From: Dyella silvae
GTDB lineage: Bacteria > Pseudomonadota > Gammaproteobacteria > Xanthomonadales > Rhodanobacteraceae
Direction: 5' to 3'
Assembly (NCBI RefSeq): GCF_026421305.1
Contig: NZ_JAPJBQ010000007.1
Coordinates: 207,117 to 271,116 of the forward strand
DNA length: 64,000 bases
Shown here: one piece after another, positions 16,986 through 25,475 of the stretch
Numbering within the stretch: the first letter of the stretch is position 1
Layout: each line of letters begins with the position of its first letter
Made by a program: the position numbers and the translations under genes
Notes under the pieces: generated by a model
Databases searched by the model: none
Seen by the model: only the letters and a program-made list of their open reading frames with translations
What the model was told of the DNA's origin: nothing

Positions 16986-17300
16986 ATGGACCTGATCACA
17001 CTCACCCCGCGCGTCAGCGTGGACCTTTCGCTGCGTCTGCGCTCCCCAGGCCAGGTGCTGCTGCATGACTACCTGGTGCCACAAGCGCTGAACAACGCGC
17101 AGCTCGCCCGCCGCACGGGCATTCCCGTAAAGCACATCAAAGAATTCATCCTGGGCGACCGCCCCATGAGCGCCAATCACGCGATACGACTAGCCGCCGT
17201 GCTCGGTACCACCGAGTTTTACTGGCTGGCGCTGCAGGCGCATTACGACCTGGTGCGTGAGTGGCAAAAACATCGCGCAACGTTACCGCTGGTGGGCTAG
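16986..17300 (+). CDS. HigA-family Xre antitoxin-like regulator
   Basis: 104 aa. The family pattern is evident: SPGQVLLHDYLVPQAL, the HTH NAQLARRTGIPVKHIKEFI, GDRPMSANHAIRLAAVLGT and YWLALQAHYDL. HigA proteins bind DNA and neutralise HigB ribosome-dependent mRNA endonucleases. No HigB-like frame was found on either side, so it is either orphaned or partnered by the unrecognised upstream gene. Start ATG 16986, with GGAAAG before it. Confidence 0.82.
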   Translation: MDLITLTPRVSVDLSLRLRSPGQVLLHDYLVPQALNNAQLARRTGIPVKHIKEFILGDRPMSANHAIRLAAVLGTTEFYWLALQAHYDLVREWQKHRATLPLVG

Positions 17301-17413
17301 GTGAAATCGCGCTCTGCATAGGAGCCGGAGATAGAGAGGGAGCACCGCAAAACGGCGCGATAGGTCTAACTAACTGCGCTCCCTATTTCCGTCCCCTACT
17401 TCTGAGGTTGGGA

Positions 17414-17860
17414 TCAGCGGAAGAAGCGCTGATCGATGAAGAACGGCTCCACCAGGCTCTCGGTCAGATGCGTGGCCGCCTGCGGGTGTTCCGGATTGAT
17501 GATGTAGTTGGTCGAGTGCGCGAGGATGGCCGACGGTACGGGCATCAGGAGCGCGGTGCCACCTTTCAGCCAGGCACTACCGATCGCGCGGGTGGCGGGT
17601 TCGTTTGCCTGCCAGCCTTCGGGTAGGTCCGGCGTTACGTCCATCGTTGCGCCGTCCGCGATGTCGACCCGTATCAACTTGAGCGTCGTGGGAATGTTCG
17701 GCAGGTCCAACTGCATATGGGCCATGGTTTCGGCGAGCGCCAGTGCGGGATGCTCGCCCAGGTAAATGACGCGGTGGCCCTGGCTGTGCCAGCGACCTTC
17801 CGCGTATAGCCCACCCTCGCCCGTGAGTCCCGGGTACTTGGATATCCGCCATCCGTGCAT
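17414..17860 (-). CDS. RES-domain toxin (probable NAD+-degrading)
   Basis: 148 aa. RES-domain signatures are present: GWRISKYPG, then AEGRWHSQGHRVIYLGEHPALALAE (split here as AEGRWHSQG and RVIYLGEHPALALAE) and the C-terminal EPFFIDQRFF. Characterised members of RES-Xre pairs deplete cellular NAD+. The ATG overlaps the antitoxin stop by one base (TAATG), which indicates translational coupling. The gene order antitoxin then toxin is usual for this class. Confidence 0.9.
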   Translation of the reverse strand: MHGWRISKYPGLTGEGGLYAEGRWHSQGHRVIYLGEHPALALAETMAHMQLDLPNIPTTLKLIRVDIADGATMDVTPDLPEGWQANEPATRAIGSAWLKGGTALLMPVPSAILAHSTNYIINPEHPQAATHLTESLVEPFFIDQRFFR

Positions 17861-18387
17861 TAGAGCATTCCGTATGCCGTGCGCTTCATCATCGACTCGA
17901 CCAGGCGTGCGCCGGAATCCGTCTCGGCCAACACCATGGGCGTCACGTCCTTATCTTCATGCAGGAAGTCACGCGGCGTATTGAGCCACTTCAAAGCGCT
18001 GTCGCGGTTACCGAAGAGAAGTGTGGCTTCCGCGACGATTCGTGCGTAGCGCACCGCTTTTTCGCTCTCGGCTTCGTTGAGCACTGGGATGGTCGGTTTT
18101 TCGGCGGCAACTTGAGCACGCGCCTTGCTGCGCGCGACGGCCTTCTGCCTGCGCGTCTTCATGCGCTCGAGCTGTTCGAGGCGGCGCCGCATGGTGGTGG
18201 CAGGCGCGACGGCGTCCGAGCGCAGGCTCACCATGCTGGCGAACTTCACGTAGTTGGCGGTTGGGACGCCACGCTTGGTGACGCGCAGCGCGTCCGCTTC
18301 GTTGCGGATCTCGGTGCCCAGGAGCAAGGCCATATGGTCGTAAACCGTATGAGGGATGCTCGGCTTCTTAAGGATGGTCACAGGCAT
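17860..18387 (-). CDS. Xre/MbcA/ParS-family antitoxin of the RES-Xre pair
   Basis: 175 aa. The N-terminal Xre-like region (VYDHMALLLGTEI, RVTKRGVPTANYVKF) and a basic linker (RRRLEQLERMKTRRQ) precede the C-terminal MbcA/ParS toxin-binding domain (AEATLLFGNRDSALKWLNTPRDFL...), ending ARLVESMMKRTAYGML. It neutralises the downstream RES toxin and probably autoregulates through the paired sites at 18394-18425. Confidence 0.9.
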   Translation of the reverse strand: MPVTILKKPSIPHTVYDHMALLLGTEIRNEADALRVTKRGVPTANYVKFASMVSLRSDAVAPATTMRRRLEQLERMKTRRQKAVARSKARAQVAAEKPTIPVLNEAESEKAVRYARIVAEATLLFGNRDSALKWLNTPRDFLHEDKDVTPMVLAETDSGARLVESMMKRTAYGML

Positions 18388-18393
18388 AGCGGC

Positions 18394-18425
18394 TCTCCAT
18401 TTGGAGAAAATAATACGCCAAATGG
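18394..18425. promoter_or_regulatory. Paired operator sites upstream of the RES-Xre operon
   Basis: TCTCCA-TT-TGGAGA (18394-18407) is a perfect dyad centred on CCATTTGG; a second copy of the core, CCAAATGG, lies at 18418-18425. Centres are 21 bp apart, two helical turns, on the same DNA face. They begin 7 bp upstream of the antitoxin start. This fits cooperative autorepression by the antitoxin. Confidence 0.65.
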
Positions 18426-18452
18426 TGAAAGCGGGCGTTAAGCCCGTCCGAG

Positions 18453-18638
18453 CTATTTACGTGTGCCTCGCGAATAGCGATCGAGTCGCTTGGCCAGATC
18501 CTGCAGGCGGGCCTGGTCTTCGGCGGGCCACTTTCCGTTCGCCAACGCCTCTATCACCAGGATGCGCACGATCGTGCAGGTTTCCGGGGAAAGCGTCAGG
18601 CGTTTGCCGCCCTGAACTGCCAGGCGGCTCCAGTGCAC
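18453..18638 (-). CDS. Small hypothetical protein
   Basis: 61 codons with protein-like composition (RLTLSPETCTIVRILVIE then ANGKWPAEDQARLQDLAKRL), suggesting two helices. The only start is GTG at 18638, directly after an in-frame stop and without a ribosome site, so it may be a remnant of a longer gene. No family recognised. Confidence 0.35.
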   Translation of the reverse strand: MHWSRLAVQGGKRLTLSPETCTIVRILVIEALANGKWPAEDQARLQDLAKRLDRYSRGTRK

Positions 18639-18698
18639 AAACTATGCGATTCGAAACACACAACACACCCGCCTTTGGCATCCATCCGGAAAAGCGAT

Positions 18699-18732
18699 TG
18701 CACCAGCACAGCGCATTGTCCATGATGGTGCA
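18699..18732 (+). promoter_or_regulatory. Tandem NtrC-like sites overlapping the ntrB start region
   Basis: TGCACC-N5-AGCGCA (18699-18715) matches the NtrC consensus at 11 of 12 positions, allowing the R/Y code. It is followed directly by TTGTCC-N5-GGTGCA (18716-18732), a weaker 9 of 12. Viewed otherwise, TTGCACCA and TGGTGCAA form an 8-bp inverted pair 20 bp apart. The position just before the ATG suggests NtrC autorepression. TGGTGCAA also occurs at the glnA site (6740-6747). Confidence 0.55.
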
Positions 18733-19746
18733 ATGAGTGAAATGGCAAGCCGGACGTGGGCTGAGCCGCTGGCGACCGGTGTGGCGCTGGCGGATGCGCA
18801 ACTGCGTCTGCTGTGGGTGAACCCAGCGCTGGCTGAGCTATTGGATATCGGGCCGCGTAGCGCGGTGGGCCAGTCGTTGGCCGTGTTGCTGCACGATCCC
18901 GCATGGATGGCGTTGGCGGAACGCGCGCTGGAGGAACCCTCGCCGTTGCAACTTCGCGGTATCGAGATACCTTCCGGGCGTGGCGAGACCGCGCACATCG
19001 ATGTGTCGATGCAGCGCCTGCCCCATGGTGAACTGTTGGTGGAAGTGCACGCGCTGGCGCCGCCGGCTGTATCGGAAACGCCGCTATCGGCCACGTTGCG
19101 TGGCTTCGCCCATGAGGTAAAGAACCCACTCGCAGGCCTGCGTGGCGCGGCGCAGTTGCTGCAGCGGCGCGTGGAAGAGGAGTCATTGCGCGCGCTGGCC
19201 GGGTTGGTGATTGCCGAGGCCGATCGGCTGACCACGCTGGCCAACCGTCTGTTGCGCCAGGACGGCGCCGCGGCGCAGCTCGGTCCCGTGAACATTCACG
19301 AGCGCCTGGAGCGGCTGGGCGATCTCTTGCTGGCCGAGCCCACGCCGTTGGCGTTGCGGCACGACTACGACCCCAGCCTTCCCGATGTGTTTGGCGATGC
19401 GGATCGACTGCTTCAGTTGTTGCTCAACCTTGCGCGCAACGCGACCGAAGCCGGGGCGCGTACGCTGACCTTTCGCACCAGGGCAGAGCCCGGCGTGCGG
19501 TTGGGCGAACGCACGGCACGCATGGCCTTGCGCGTGGATGTGATCGACGACGGTCCGGGCGTACCCGCCCACCTGCGAGACACGCTATTTGAACCGCTGG
19601 TATCGGGCCGCGCGGATGGCACCGGTCTGGGTTTGGCCCTGGCGCGTGAGATCGCACGCGAGCATGGCGGCGAATTGCGCCATGCAAGCCGGCCGGGCGA
19701 AACCGTGTTTTCCCTCTATTTGCCAATGGGGCCCACCCATGACTGA
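18733..19746 (+). CDS. glnL: Nitrogen regulation sensor kinase NtrB (NRII)
   Basis: 337 aa cytoplasmic histidine kinase/phosphatase that sets the phosphorylation state of NtrC according to PII signals. It has an N-terminal PAS domain (about 10-105), then the H-box GFAHEVKNPLAGLRGAAQLL with His about 127 in the motif typical of NtrB, the N box LLNLARNATEAG, the G1 DVIDDGPGVP and the G2 GTGLGLALAR. It has no membrane segment, as expected. It overlaps ntrC by 8 bp. Confidence 0.95.
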   Translation: MSEMASRTWAEPLATGVALADAQLRLLWVNPALAELLDIGPRSAVGQSLAVLLHDPAWMALAERALEEPSPLQLRGIEIPSGRGETAHIDVSMQRLPHGELLVEVHALAPPAVSETPLSATLRGFAHEVKNPLAGLRGAAQLLQRRVEEESLRALAGLVIAEADRLTTLANRLLRQDGAAAQLGPVNIHERLERLGDLLLAEPTPLALRHDYDPSLPDVFGDADRLLQLLLNLARNATEAGARTLTFRTRAEPGVRLGERTARMALRVDVIDDGPGVPAHLRDTLFEPLVSGRADGTGLGLALAREIAREHGGELRHASRPGETVFSLYLPMGPTHD

Positions 19747-21136
19747 GACGCGCCCTGAAATCTGGATTGCCGACGACGATCGCGGCGTGCGCTTTGTACT
19801 GGCCGAAGCGTTGCGCGATGCGGGCCTGCTGGTGCGGGAGTTCGGCAATGGCGAAGAAGTGCGTGACGCTCTGCGCGATGCACGTCCCGCGTTGCTGCTC
19901 ACCGATGTGCGCATGCCCGGCGAAGGCGGGCTGGCGTTGGTATCGGCGCTGAAAACGCAGGACGTGGGTCCGGTGATCGTGATGAGCGCCTACACCGACG
20001 TTGCTACCACGGCGGCGGCCTATCGTGCGGGCGCTGTCGATTACCTCGCGAAGCCGTTTGATCTCGATCAGGCCGTAGCCGCTGTGCAACGGGCGCTTGC
20101 CGACGTACCGGCGACAGCCGCCCCGCCAGCACCGCAGCCAGCACCCACGCACGCGCTGCTGGGCGAGAGCCCTGCGATGCGCGAAGTGTTTCGTTTGATC
20201 GGCCGCGTTGCGGCCAGCGATCTCAACGTGCTGATCACCGGTGAAACCGGCACAGGCAAGGAGCTGGTGGCACGTGCGCTGCACGAAGAGAGCGCAAGGC
20301 GCGACAAGCCATTCGTGGCACTCAATACCGCCGCCATCCCAAGCGAGCTGCTGGAAAGCGAGCTGTTTGGTCACGAAGCGGGCGCGTTCACCGGCGCCAC
20401 GCGCCGCCATGCGGGACGCTTCGAGCAGGCGGAGGGCGGCACGTTGTTTCTCGATGAAATCGGTGACATGCCGCTTGCGCTGCAGACACGTTTGCTGCGC
20501 GTGCTGGCGGGTGGCGAGTTTTATCGGGTGGGTGGCCGCGAGTTGATTCGCGGCAACGTGCGCATCATCGCCGCGACCCATCAGGATCTGGATAGTCGCG
20601 TCGCCGCCGGTCAGTTCCGCGCCGACCTCAAACATCGGCTCGACGTGGTGCGCATCGAATTGCCGCCGCTGCGGCAAAGGCGCACCGATATTGCGCTGCT
20701 GGCGCAGCACTTTCTCGCCATCGCGGCGCAGGAGTTGAAAGTACCGCCCAAGCGTTTTTCCAAGGCAGCGCTGAAGGCGATCGCGCAGCGCGAATTCCCT
20801 GGCAACGTGCGTGAACTGGAAAACCTCTGTCGCCGACTGGCGGTGATCGCGCCCGGCGTCGAGATTCTGCCGTCCGATCTTGGTGCATCCGCGGCGAGCA
20901 GCAGCGCGGGCGGATGGACAGAGGCGCTGCGCGAATGGGTCACGCAGGCGTTGGCGGATGGCGAAGTCGACATCCACACGCGGGCACGCGATGCGCTGGA
21001 CCAGACGTTGTTGCAGGTTGCGCTCGAAGCGCACGAGGGGCACCGCCAGCACGCGGCGGCCGCACTCGGCGTTGGGCGCAATACGTTGACCCGCAAGCTT
21101 GGCGCGTCGCGCACGCGTCGTCCCCCCAAATCCTGA
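19739..21136 (+). CDS. glnG: Nitrogen regulation response regulator NtrC (NRI), sigma-54 activator
   Basis: 465 aa. Receiver domain with the phospho-acceptor Asp about 56 ([10 protein letters not shown]), the switch residue motif MSAYTD and the conserved YLAKPFD. The central AAA+ domain has Walker A GETGTGKE, the sigma-54 contact loop GAFTGA, Walker [13 protein letters not shown] and the arginine-finger region. The C-terminal Fis-type HTH ([20 protein letters not shown]) binds DNA. Start ATG 19739 lies inside ntrB, so translation is coupled. It should activate the sigma-54 promoter of glnA at 6833. Confidence 0.96.
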   Translation: MTETRPEIWIADDDRGVRFVLAEALRDAGLLVREFGNGEEVRDALRDARPALLLTDVRMPGEGGLALVSALKTQDVGPVIVMSAYTDVATTAAAYRAGAVDYLAKPFDLDQAVAAVQRALADVPATAAPPAPQPAPTHALLGESPAMREVFRLIGRVAASDLNVLITGETGTGKELVARALHEESARRDKPFVALNTAAIPSELLESELFGHEAGAFTGATRRHAGRFEQAEGGTLFLDEIGDMPLALQTRLLRVLAGGEFYRVGGRELIRGNVRIIAATHQDLDSRVAAGQFRADLKHRLDVVRIELPPLRQRRTDIALLAQHFLAIAAQELKVPPKRFSKAALKAIAQREFPGNVRELENLCRRLAVIAPGVEILPSDLGASAASSSAGGWTEALREWVTQALADGEVDIHTRARDALDQTLLQVALEAHEGHRQHAAAALGVGRNTLTRKLGASRTRRPPKS

Positions 21137-21146
21137 GCTGCACACC

Positions 21147-21596
21147 ATGACCATCTCCGTTCGCACTGCTACCCGCGCCGACATTGCTCACGTAGCGCAA
21201 TGGAACAGCGCCATGGCCTGGGAAACCGAGCGCAAAGTGCTGGATCCCGCCACGATTGAACGCGGCGTTACGGCAGTGCTCGATGAGCCGCGGCGCGGTT
21301 TCTATCTCATCGCCGAACGCAACGGGATGCCTTGCGGTTGCCTGCTGGTGACCTACGAATGGAGCGACTGGCGAGCAGGCGACTTCTGGTGGATCCAGAG
21401 CGTGTACGTGGTGGAGGCGGCGCGGCGCGATGGGGTGTTCCGCCGCCTCTATGAAGACGTGCAGCAGCGTGCCAAGCACGCGGGCGCCGTGGGCTTGCGG
21501 TTGTATGTAGAGACCGAAAACGAACGGGCGCAACGCACCTATGCCGGTTTGGGCATGGAGCGCTGCCACTACTTCATGTACGAAGCGGAGTTCTGA
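21147..21596 (+). CDS. GNAT-family N-acetyltransferase
   Basis: 149 aa, starting 10 bp after ntrC and probably co-transcribed with ntrBC. GNAT motifs: IRTATRADIAHV-like N-strand (VRTATRADIAHVAQW), CGCLLVTYEWSDWR, the beta4 WIQSVYVV followed by an acetyl-CoA loop variant RRDGVFRRLYEDV, and LRLYVETENERAQRTYAGLGM. The pyrophosphate loop lacks the standard QxxGxG, having ARRDGVF. Substrate unknown. Confidence 0.85.
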   Translation: MTISVRTATRADIAHVAQWNSAMAWETERKVLDPATIERGVTAVLDEPRRGFYLIAERNGMPCGCLLVTYEWSDWRAGDFWWIQSVYVVEAARRDGVFRRLYEDVQQRAKHAGAVGLRLYVETENERAQRTYAGLGMERCHYFMYEAEF

Positions 21597-21634
21597 GGCG
21601 AGGGTCGCGCACGCGAGTGCGGGACCAACCTGCC

Positions 21635-24148
21635 TCAGGCCATCAGCAACTGCTCGCCAAGCTCTTCGGGCGGCTGCGCTGTGCCAAACAGAAAGCCCTG
21701 TAGCAGCGAGCACCCGGCACGGCGCAGATGCTCGGCCTGCGCGAGCGTTTCCACACCCTCGGCCACTACAGTCATATCCAGGCCGTGGGCCATGGTGATG
21801 ATGGCGTCGGTGATGGCGGCATTGTCGGCATCGGTAGCAATGTCACGCACAAAGGTGCGGTCGATCTTCAGCGCATCGATAGGGAAGTATTTCAGGTACG
21901 ACAAGCTGCAATAACCGGTGCCGAAATCGTCCAGCGCCAGGCTGACGCCGAGATCCTTGATGTGCTGCATCAGTGCGCGGCTCTGGTCGCCGGCGGACAT
22001 GACCATGCGTTCGGTGAGTTCCAGTTCGATCAGTGAGGGTGGCAGCTGCGCGTCCTGCAAGGCGGACTGCAGCACGTTGTGAAAATTCGGATGCTGGAAC
22101 TGCGGCGCCGCGACGTTTACCGCCACCACGATGGGCTTTCCCGAGCGATACCATTCGCCCGCCTGGCGGCAGGCTTCGCGGATCACCCACTCGCCAATGG
22201 GTACGATCAGACCCGTTTCCTCGGCCACCGGAATGAACTGGTCGGGCTGGTACACATCCTGTCCATCGACCTGCCAGCGCAGCAAGGCCTCGGCGCCCAC
22301 GATGACGCCGGTGCGCGCGTCCACCTTGGGCTGATAGTGCAAGCGCAGATCGCCGCGACGCAGCGCCTTGCGCAGATCCTGCTCGATGCGCAGACGGGCG
22401 CTGGAGCGCTCGCTCATCGACGGTACAAAGAAACGGTAGCCGTTACGGCCCTGCATCTTGACCTCGTAAGCGGCGATATCGGCATTGCGCAGCATGGCCT
22501 CGGCGTCGGAGGCGTCGTCTGGGTACATGCTGATGCCCACGCTGAAGGTGATGACAAAGTCACCCATCCGGCTGGCGCTGGAAATGGCCCACAGCCGTAT
22601 CAGCTTCTCGCACAGCTGGCTGGCGCTGATGCGCCCGTCCACGTGCGATAGCAGCACCACAAACTCATCGCCGCCGACCCGGCTGACCGTGTCTTCGTTG
22701 CGCAGGTTGAGGCGCAGGTATTCGGCAAACCCACGCAACAGCTCATCGCCCGCAACGTGGCCCAGCGTGTCGTTGATCTGTTTGAAATGATCGATATCGA
22801 TATGCAGCAGGGCGGCCTGATCGTGCCGTCGCATCGCCGCGCTCACCACTTGCTCCAGCCGCGACTGCAGCAGACTGCGATTGGGCAGGCCGGTGAGCGT
22901 GTCATGCTGGGCGAGGTGCGCCATCTTCAGCGCCAGTGCGCGCGTTTCGCTGACGTCGTGAAACACCAGCACTCCACCGATAACGCTACCGGCGTGATCG
23001 TGAATCGAAGCGGCCGAATCTTCGATGGGCGTTTCGAAGCCGTTTCGGTGGACCAGCACGGCGTTACCCTTCAGCTCGACGATGGCATCACGGGCGATGG
23101 CGTCGAGTAGCGGATTGTGCACTGGCATGCGCGAGCGGCTGTCGATGAGTTTGAACACCTCGTTCATCGACCTGCCCACGGCTTCGGCATGGCTCCAGCC
23201 GGTCATCGCTTCAGCGATGGGATTGAGCGACGTGACGCGATGCTGCAGGTCGGTGGTGATCACCGCGTCGCCGATCGAACGCAACGTCACTTCGGCAAGT
23301 TCGCGCTCGCGGAACAGCGCTTCCTCATAAGCCTTGCGCTGGCTGATATCCATGATCTGCGCCACCGCGTGGTACGGCTGGCCGTCAGCGCCGCGCACCA
23401 CCGATACACTGAGCAGTACGTGCACCGGGTGGCCGTCGCGATGGATATACCGCTTCTCGAGCTGGTAGGTCTCGTGATCGCCTTCCTTGAGTGCGCGGGA
23501 TAGCTCGCGCGAAGCGGGAAGGTCGTCGACGTGAGTCAGCTCGGGCAGCGATCGCGCCAGCAGTTCCTGCTCGTTGTAACCAAGCATCTGGCACAGCGCG
23601 TCGTTGACTCGCAGCATCTGGCCTTCGTTGGTGACCAGCGCCATGCCGATCGGTGCATGCTGGAAGGCGCCGTAGAAGCGCTGCTCACTTTCGCGTAGCT
23701 GCGTTTCCAGCACATGGCGCGCGGTGATGTCGATGAACGCGGTGAACACACCCCGCACCCGGCCATCGTCGTCGAAGTCGGGCTGGAAATTGCCGTGCAC
23801 ATAGCAACGCGCAGCGCCACTGAACAGCTCACCTTCGTATACCGCGGGCTCGCCGGCCAGCGCCTGATCGAGGCAGGCGCCGGCTTGCTGCATACTCCAG
23901 GCATCCATGACTTCGTCCACCCGGCGTCCCACCATGCGCTGGGGATCGGCTCCGAGCCACGCCTGATGAGTGCCGTTGACGAAACGAAAGCGCCGATGGG
24001 CGTCGATATAGGTGATCAGCGCGGGAGCGCCCTGCAATACATGCGCAGGCCATGGCGCCTGGTCGCCGGCAGGTACGAACTCGTGATCGGATGGATGCAT
24101 CTGGGTTACGGCCCGCCGGCGCACCATCCGCGCCCATCGCCGCATCAT
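21635..24148 (-). CDS. PAS-PAS-PAS-GGDEF-EAL cyclic-di-GMP signalling protein
   Basis: 837 aa, no clear membrane segment, so probably cytoplasmic. Three PAS modules lie at about 37-145, 152-272 and 283-402, followed by a GGDEF domain with intact RVGGDEF (492-496) and an EAL domain with intact EALLRW (620-622), DDFGTGYCSLSYL and AEGVE. Both catalytic signatures look active, so the protein could make or break c-di-GMP, with balance set by the PAS sensors. ATGs at 24148/24145 and at residue 17 are all possible starts and none has a strong ribosome site. It converges on the GNAT gene. Confidence 0.95.
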   Translation of the reverse strand: MMRRWARMVRRRAVTQMHPSDHEFVPAGDQAPWPAHVLQGAPALITYIDAHRRFRFVNGTHQAWLGADPQRMVGRRVDEVMDAWSMQQAGACLDQALAGEPAVYEGELFSGAARCYVHGNFQPDFDDDGRVRGVFTAFIDITARHVLETQLRESEQRFYGAFQHAPIGMALVTNEGQMLRVNDALCQMLGYNEQELLARSLPELTHVDDLPASRELSRALKEGDHETYQLEKRYIHRDGHPVHVLLSVSVVRGADGQPYHAVAQIMDISQRKAYEEALFRERELAEVTLRSIGDAVITTDLQHRVTSLNPIAEAMTGWSHAEAVGRSMNEVFKLIDSRSRMPVHNPLLDAIARDAIVELKGNAVLVHRNGFETPIEDSAASIHDHAGSVIGGVLVFHDVSETRALALKMAHLAQHDTLTGLPNRSLLQSRLEQVVSAAMRRHDQAALLHIDIDHFKQINDTLGHVAGDELLRGFAEYLRLNLRNEDTVSRVGGDEFVVLLSHVDGRISASQLCEKLIRLWAISSASRMGDFVITFSVGISMYPDDASDAEAMLRNADIAAYEVKMQGRNGYRFFVPSMSERSSARLRIEQDLRKALRRGDLRLHYQPKVDARTGVIVGAEALLRWQVDGQDVYQPDQFIPVAEETGLIVPIGEWVIREACRQAGEWYRSGKPIVVAVNVAAPQFQHPNFHNVLQSALQDAQLPPSLIELELTERMVMSAGDQSRALMQHIKDLGVSLALDDFGTGYCSLSYLKYFPIDALKIDRTFVRDIATDADNAAITDAIITMAHGLDMTVVAEGVETLAQAEHLRRAGCSLLQGFLFGTAQPPEELGEQLLMA

Positions 24149-24224
24149 GCGCCAAGTGAGCGCAGCTGTGCAGATGGGCGTTGAGGATTTGCGAATCTTT
24201 TACTGGCGCGAATCGCGCCTCAGC

Positions 24225-25352
24225 TTAGTGTAAGGATTCAGCGGGCGCGGCCAGCTTGCCGTCGGCGTCAAACAGGATACGACCGAGCGCGTGCAGATCA
24301 GGGGCGATGCGGTAATGGTCGGCCAATGCCGCTACCAGCGGTCCGAGCGCTTTCGAGTGCAGGGGATAACCATGCGCCAGTACGCGGGCGCGACCACCTT
24401 CGCCGCGCTGGGCCAATGTGACCGCCACCACGCCGAGACCGGGGGCTTCGTGGGCGTACAAGGCCGGTGCGTCGTAACGCGCATCGGCGGTGTCCAGGGT
24501 TTCCAGCAGATAGCCGGTGGCAGGCGTGGCATCGGCCAACACCAGGGGCAGATGATGGGCGTCGAGCAGGGCGGCGTACTGGCGCAGTTCGAATACGACG
24601 CCGGCGAAGTCGTGCGCGCGTTGGCCCGGATCGCCTGCCTGACTGTGCAACCAGGCTGCGGGCGATTGCACTTCCACCTTGCCGTCGTGATAGCGCAGCG
24701 CGAGACCGCGGGCGCTCATCGTGGGTTCGTCGCGGTAAGGGGTGAGCAGCGCGGCTTCGAGCAAGGTCCACAACGGAGCGAGATTGACGTGCTCGTACTG
24801 AACGCAGGTCAGTGCCAGCAGATCGTTGCGGCTCAGGTAGCGGACGTGCTCCAGGCGTACGCCCAGGGTGCGCATCAGCCAGTCGGCGGTGCGGGCGCCG
24901 GCTTCGCCACGGCCGACCAGTTCCACTTCCAGCTTTTCGGACAGGCTCTCAACCAGTGCCTCGGGAGCCAGCAGGGACATCGGCAGCAGGCGCATGGGGC
25001 CATCGGCGAACGTGGCCTCCGGTTCCAGCGGCTGGGCGGGCATATGGCCTTCATGCGTGCCAAAGGCCACCACGTTCTCAAGATGGCCGCGCGGCACGCG
25101 CCGCGCCAGCTCATCCAGCGTGGCCCATACCGGAAACCCGGGACGCAGCAGTTCCACCGCGTCGAACAGGGCGCCGGCCACGGCAAGCCGGGCTTCGTCC
25201 ACCTGCGGCACCAGCGTGTGCAGGTCGGCCGCGACCAAAGCAGCCAGCTCGGCCGCCTCGTCGCGGGTCAGCGTACGGCGCGTTGGCGTATCGCCGGGCG
25301 ACAGCTCCAGCGCAAGGACCACGGGGAGGGCGACGAGCGTTTGTGCTTCCAC
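24225..25352 (-). CDS. Conserved-looking protein of unknown function
   Basis: About 375 aa. No family recognised. The sequence is soluble-looking, leucine/alanine rich (LTRDEAAELAALVAADLH, VYATLDELARR-like segments) and has no signal peptide or catalytic motif that I can name. Start uncertain: GTG 25352 is used, a TTG three codons earlier is possible. It is divergent from the thiolase gene, so the 123-bp gap probably holds both promoters. Confidence 0.7.
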   Translation of the reverse strand: MEAQTLVALPVVLALELSPGDTPTRRTLTRDEAAELAALVAADLHTLVPQVDEARLAVAGALFDAVELLRPGFPVWATLDELARRVPRGHLENVVAFGTHEGHMPAQPLEPEATFADGPMRLLPMSLLAPEALVESLSEKLEVELVGRGEAGARTADWLMRTLGVRLEHVRYLSRNDLLALTCVQYEHVNLAPLWTLLEAALLTPYRDEPTMSARGLALRYHDGKVEVQSPAAWLHSQAGDPGQRAHDFAGVVFELRQYAALLDAHHLPLVLADATPATGYLLETLDTADARYDAPALYAHEAPGLGVVAVTLAQRGEGGRARVLAHGYPLHSKALGPLVAALADHYRIAPDLHALGRILFDADGKLAAPAESLH

Positions 25353-25475
25353 AGATGACAAACCCGAACAGTGAAGAACTGGATTCTAACATTTGCGGGT
25401 TTTGGGCTTCCGCGCCGTGGCGGGGCGGGTTAGCCTTGACGACTCCGTTTTTTCTGACATCGGACTGCTCCAGCC

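Noticed and set aside
16503..17413. HigB toxin next to the HigA-type antitoxin
   Set aside because: No frame on either strand within 500 bp shows the RelE/HigB pattern; the upstream protein has a different composition.
19424..21184. Leftward 586-codon frame over ntrC
   Set aside because: Antisense to ntrC, whose Walker motifs, GAFTGA loop and Fis-type HTH are all present.
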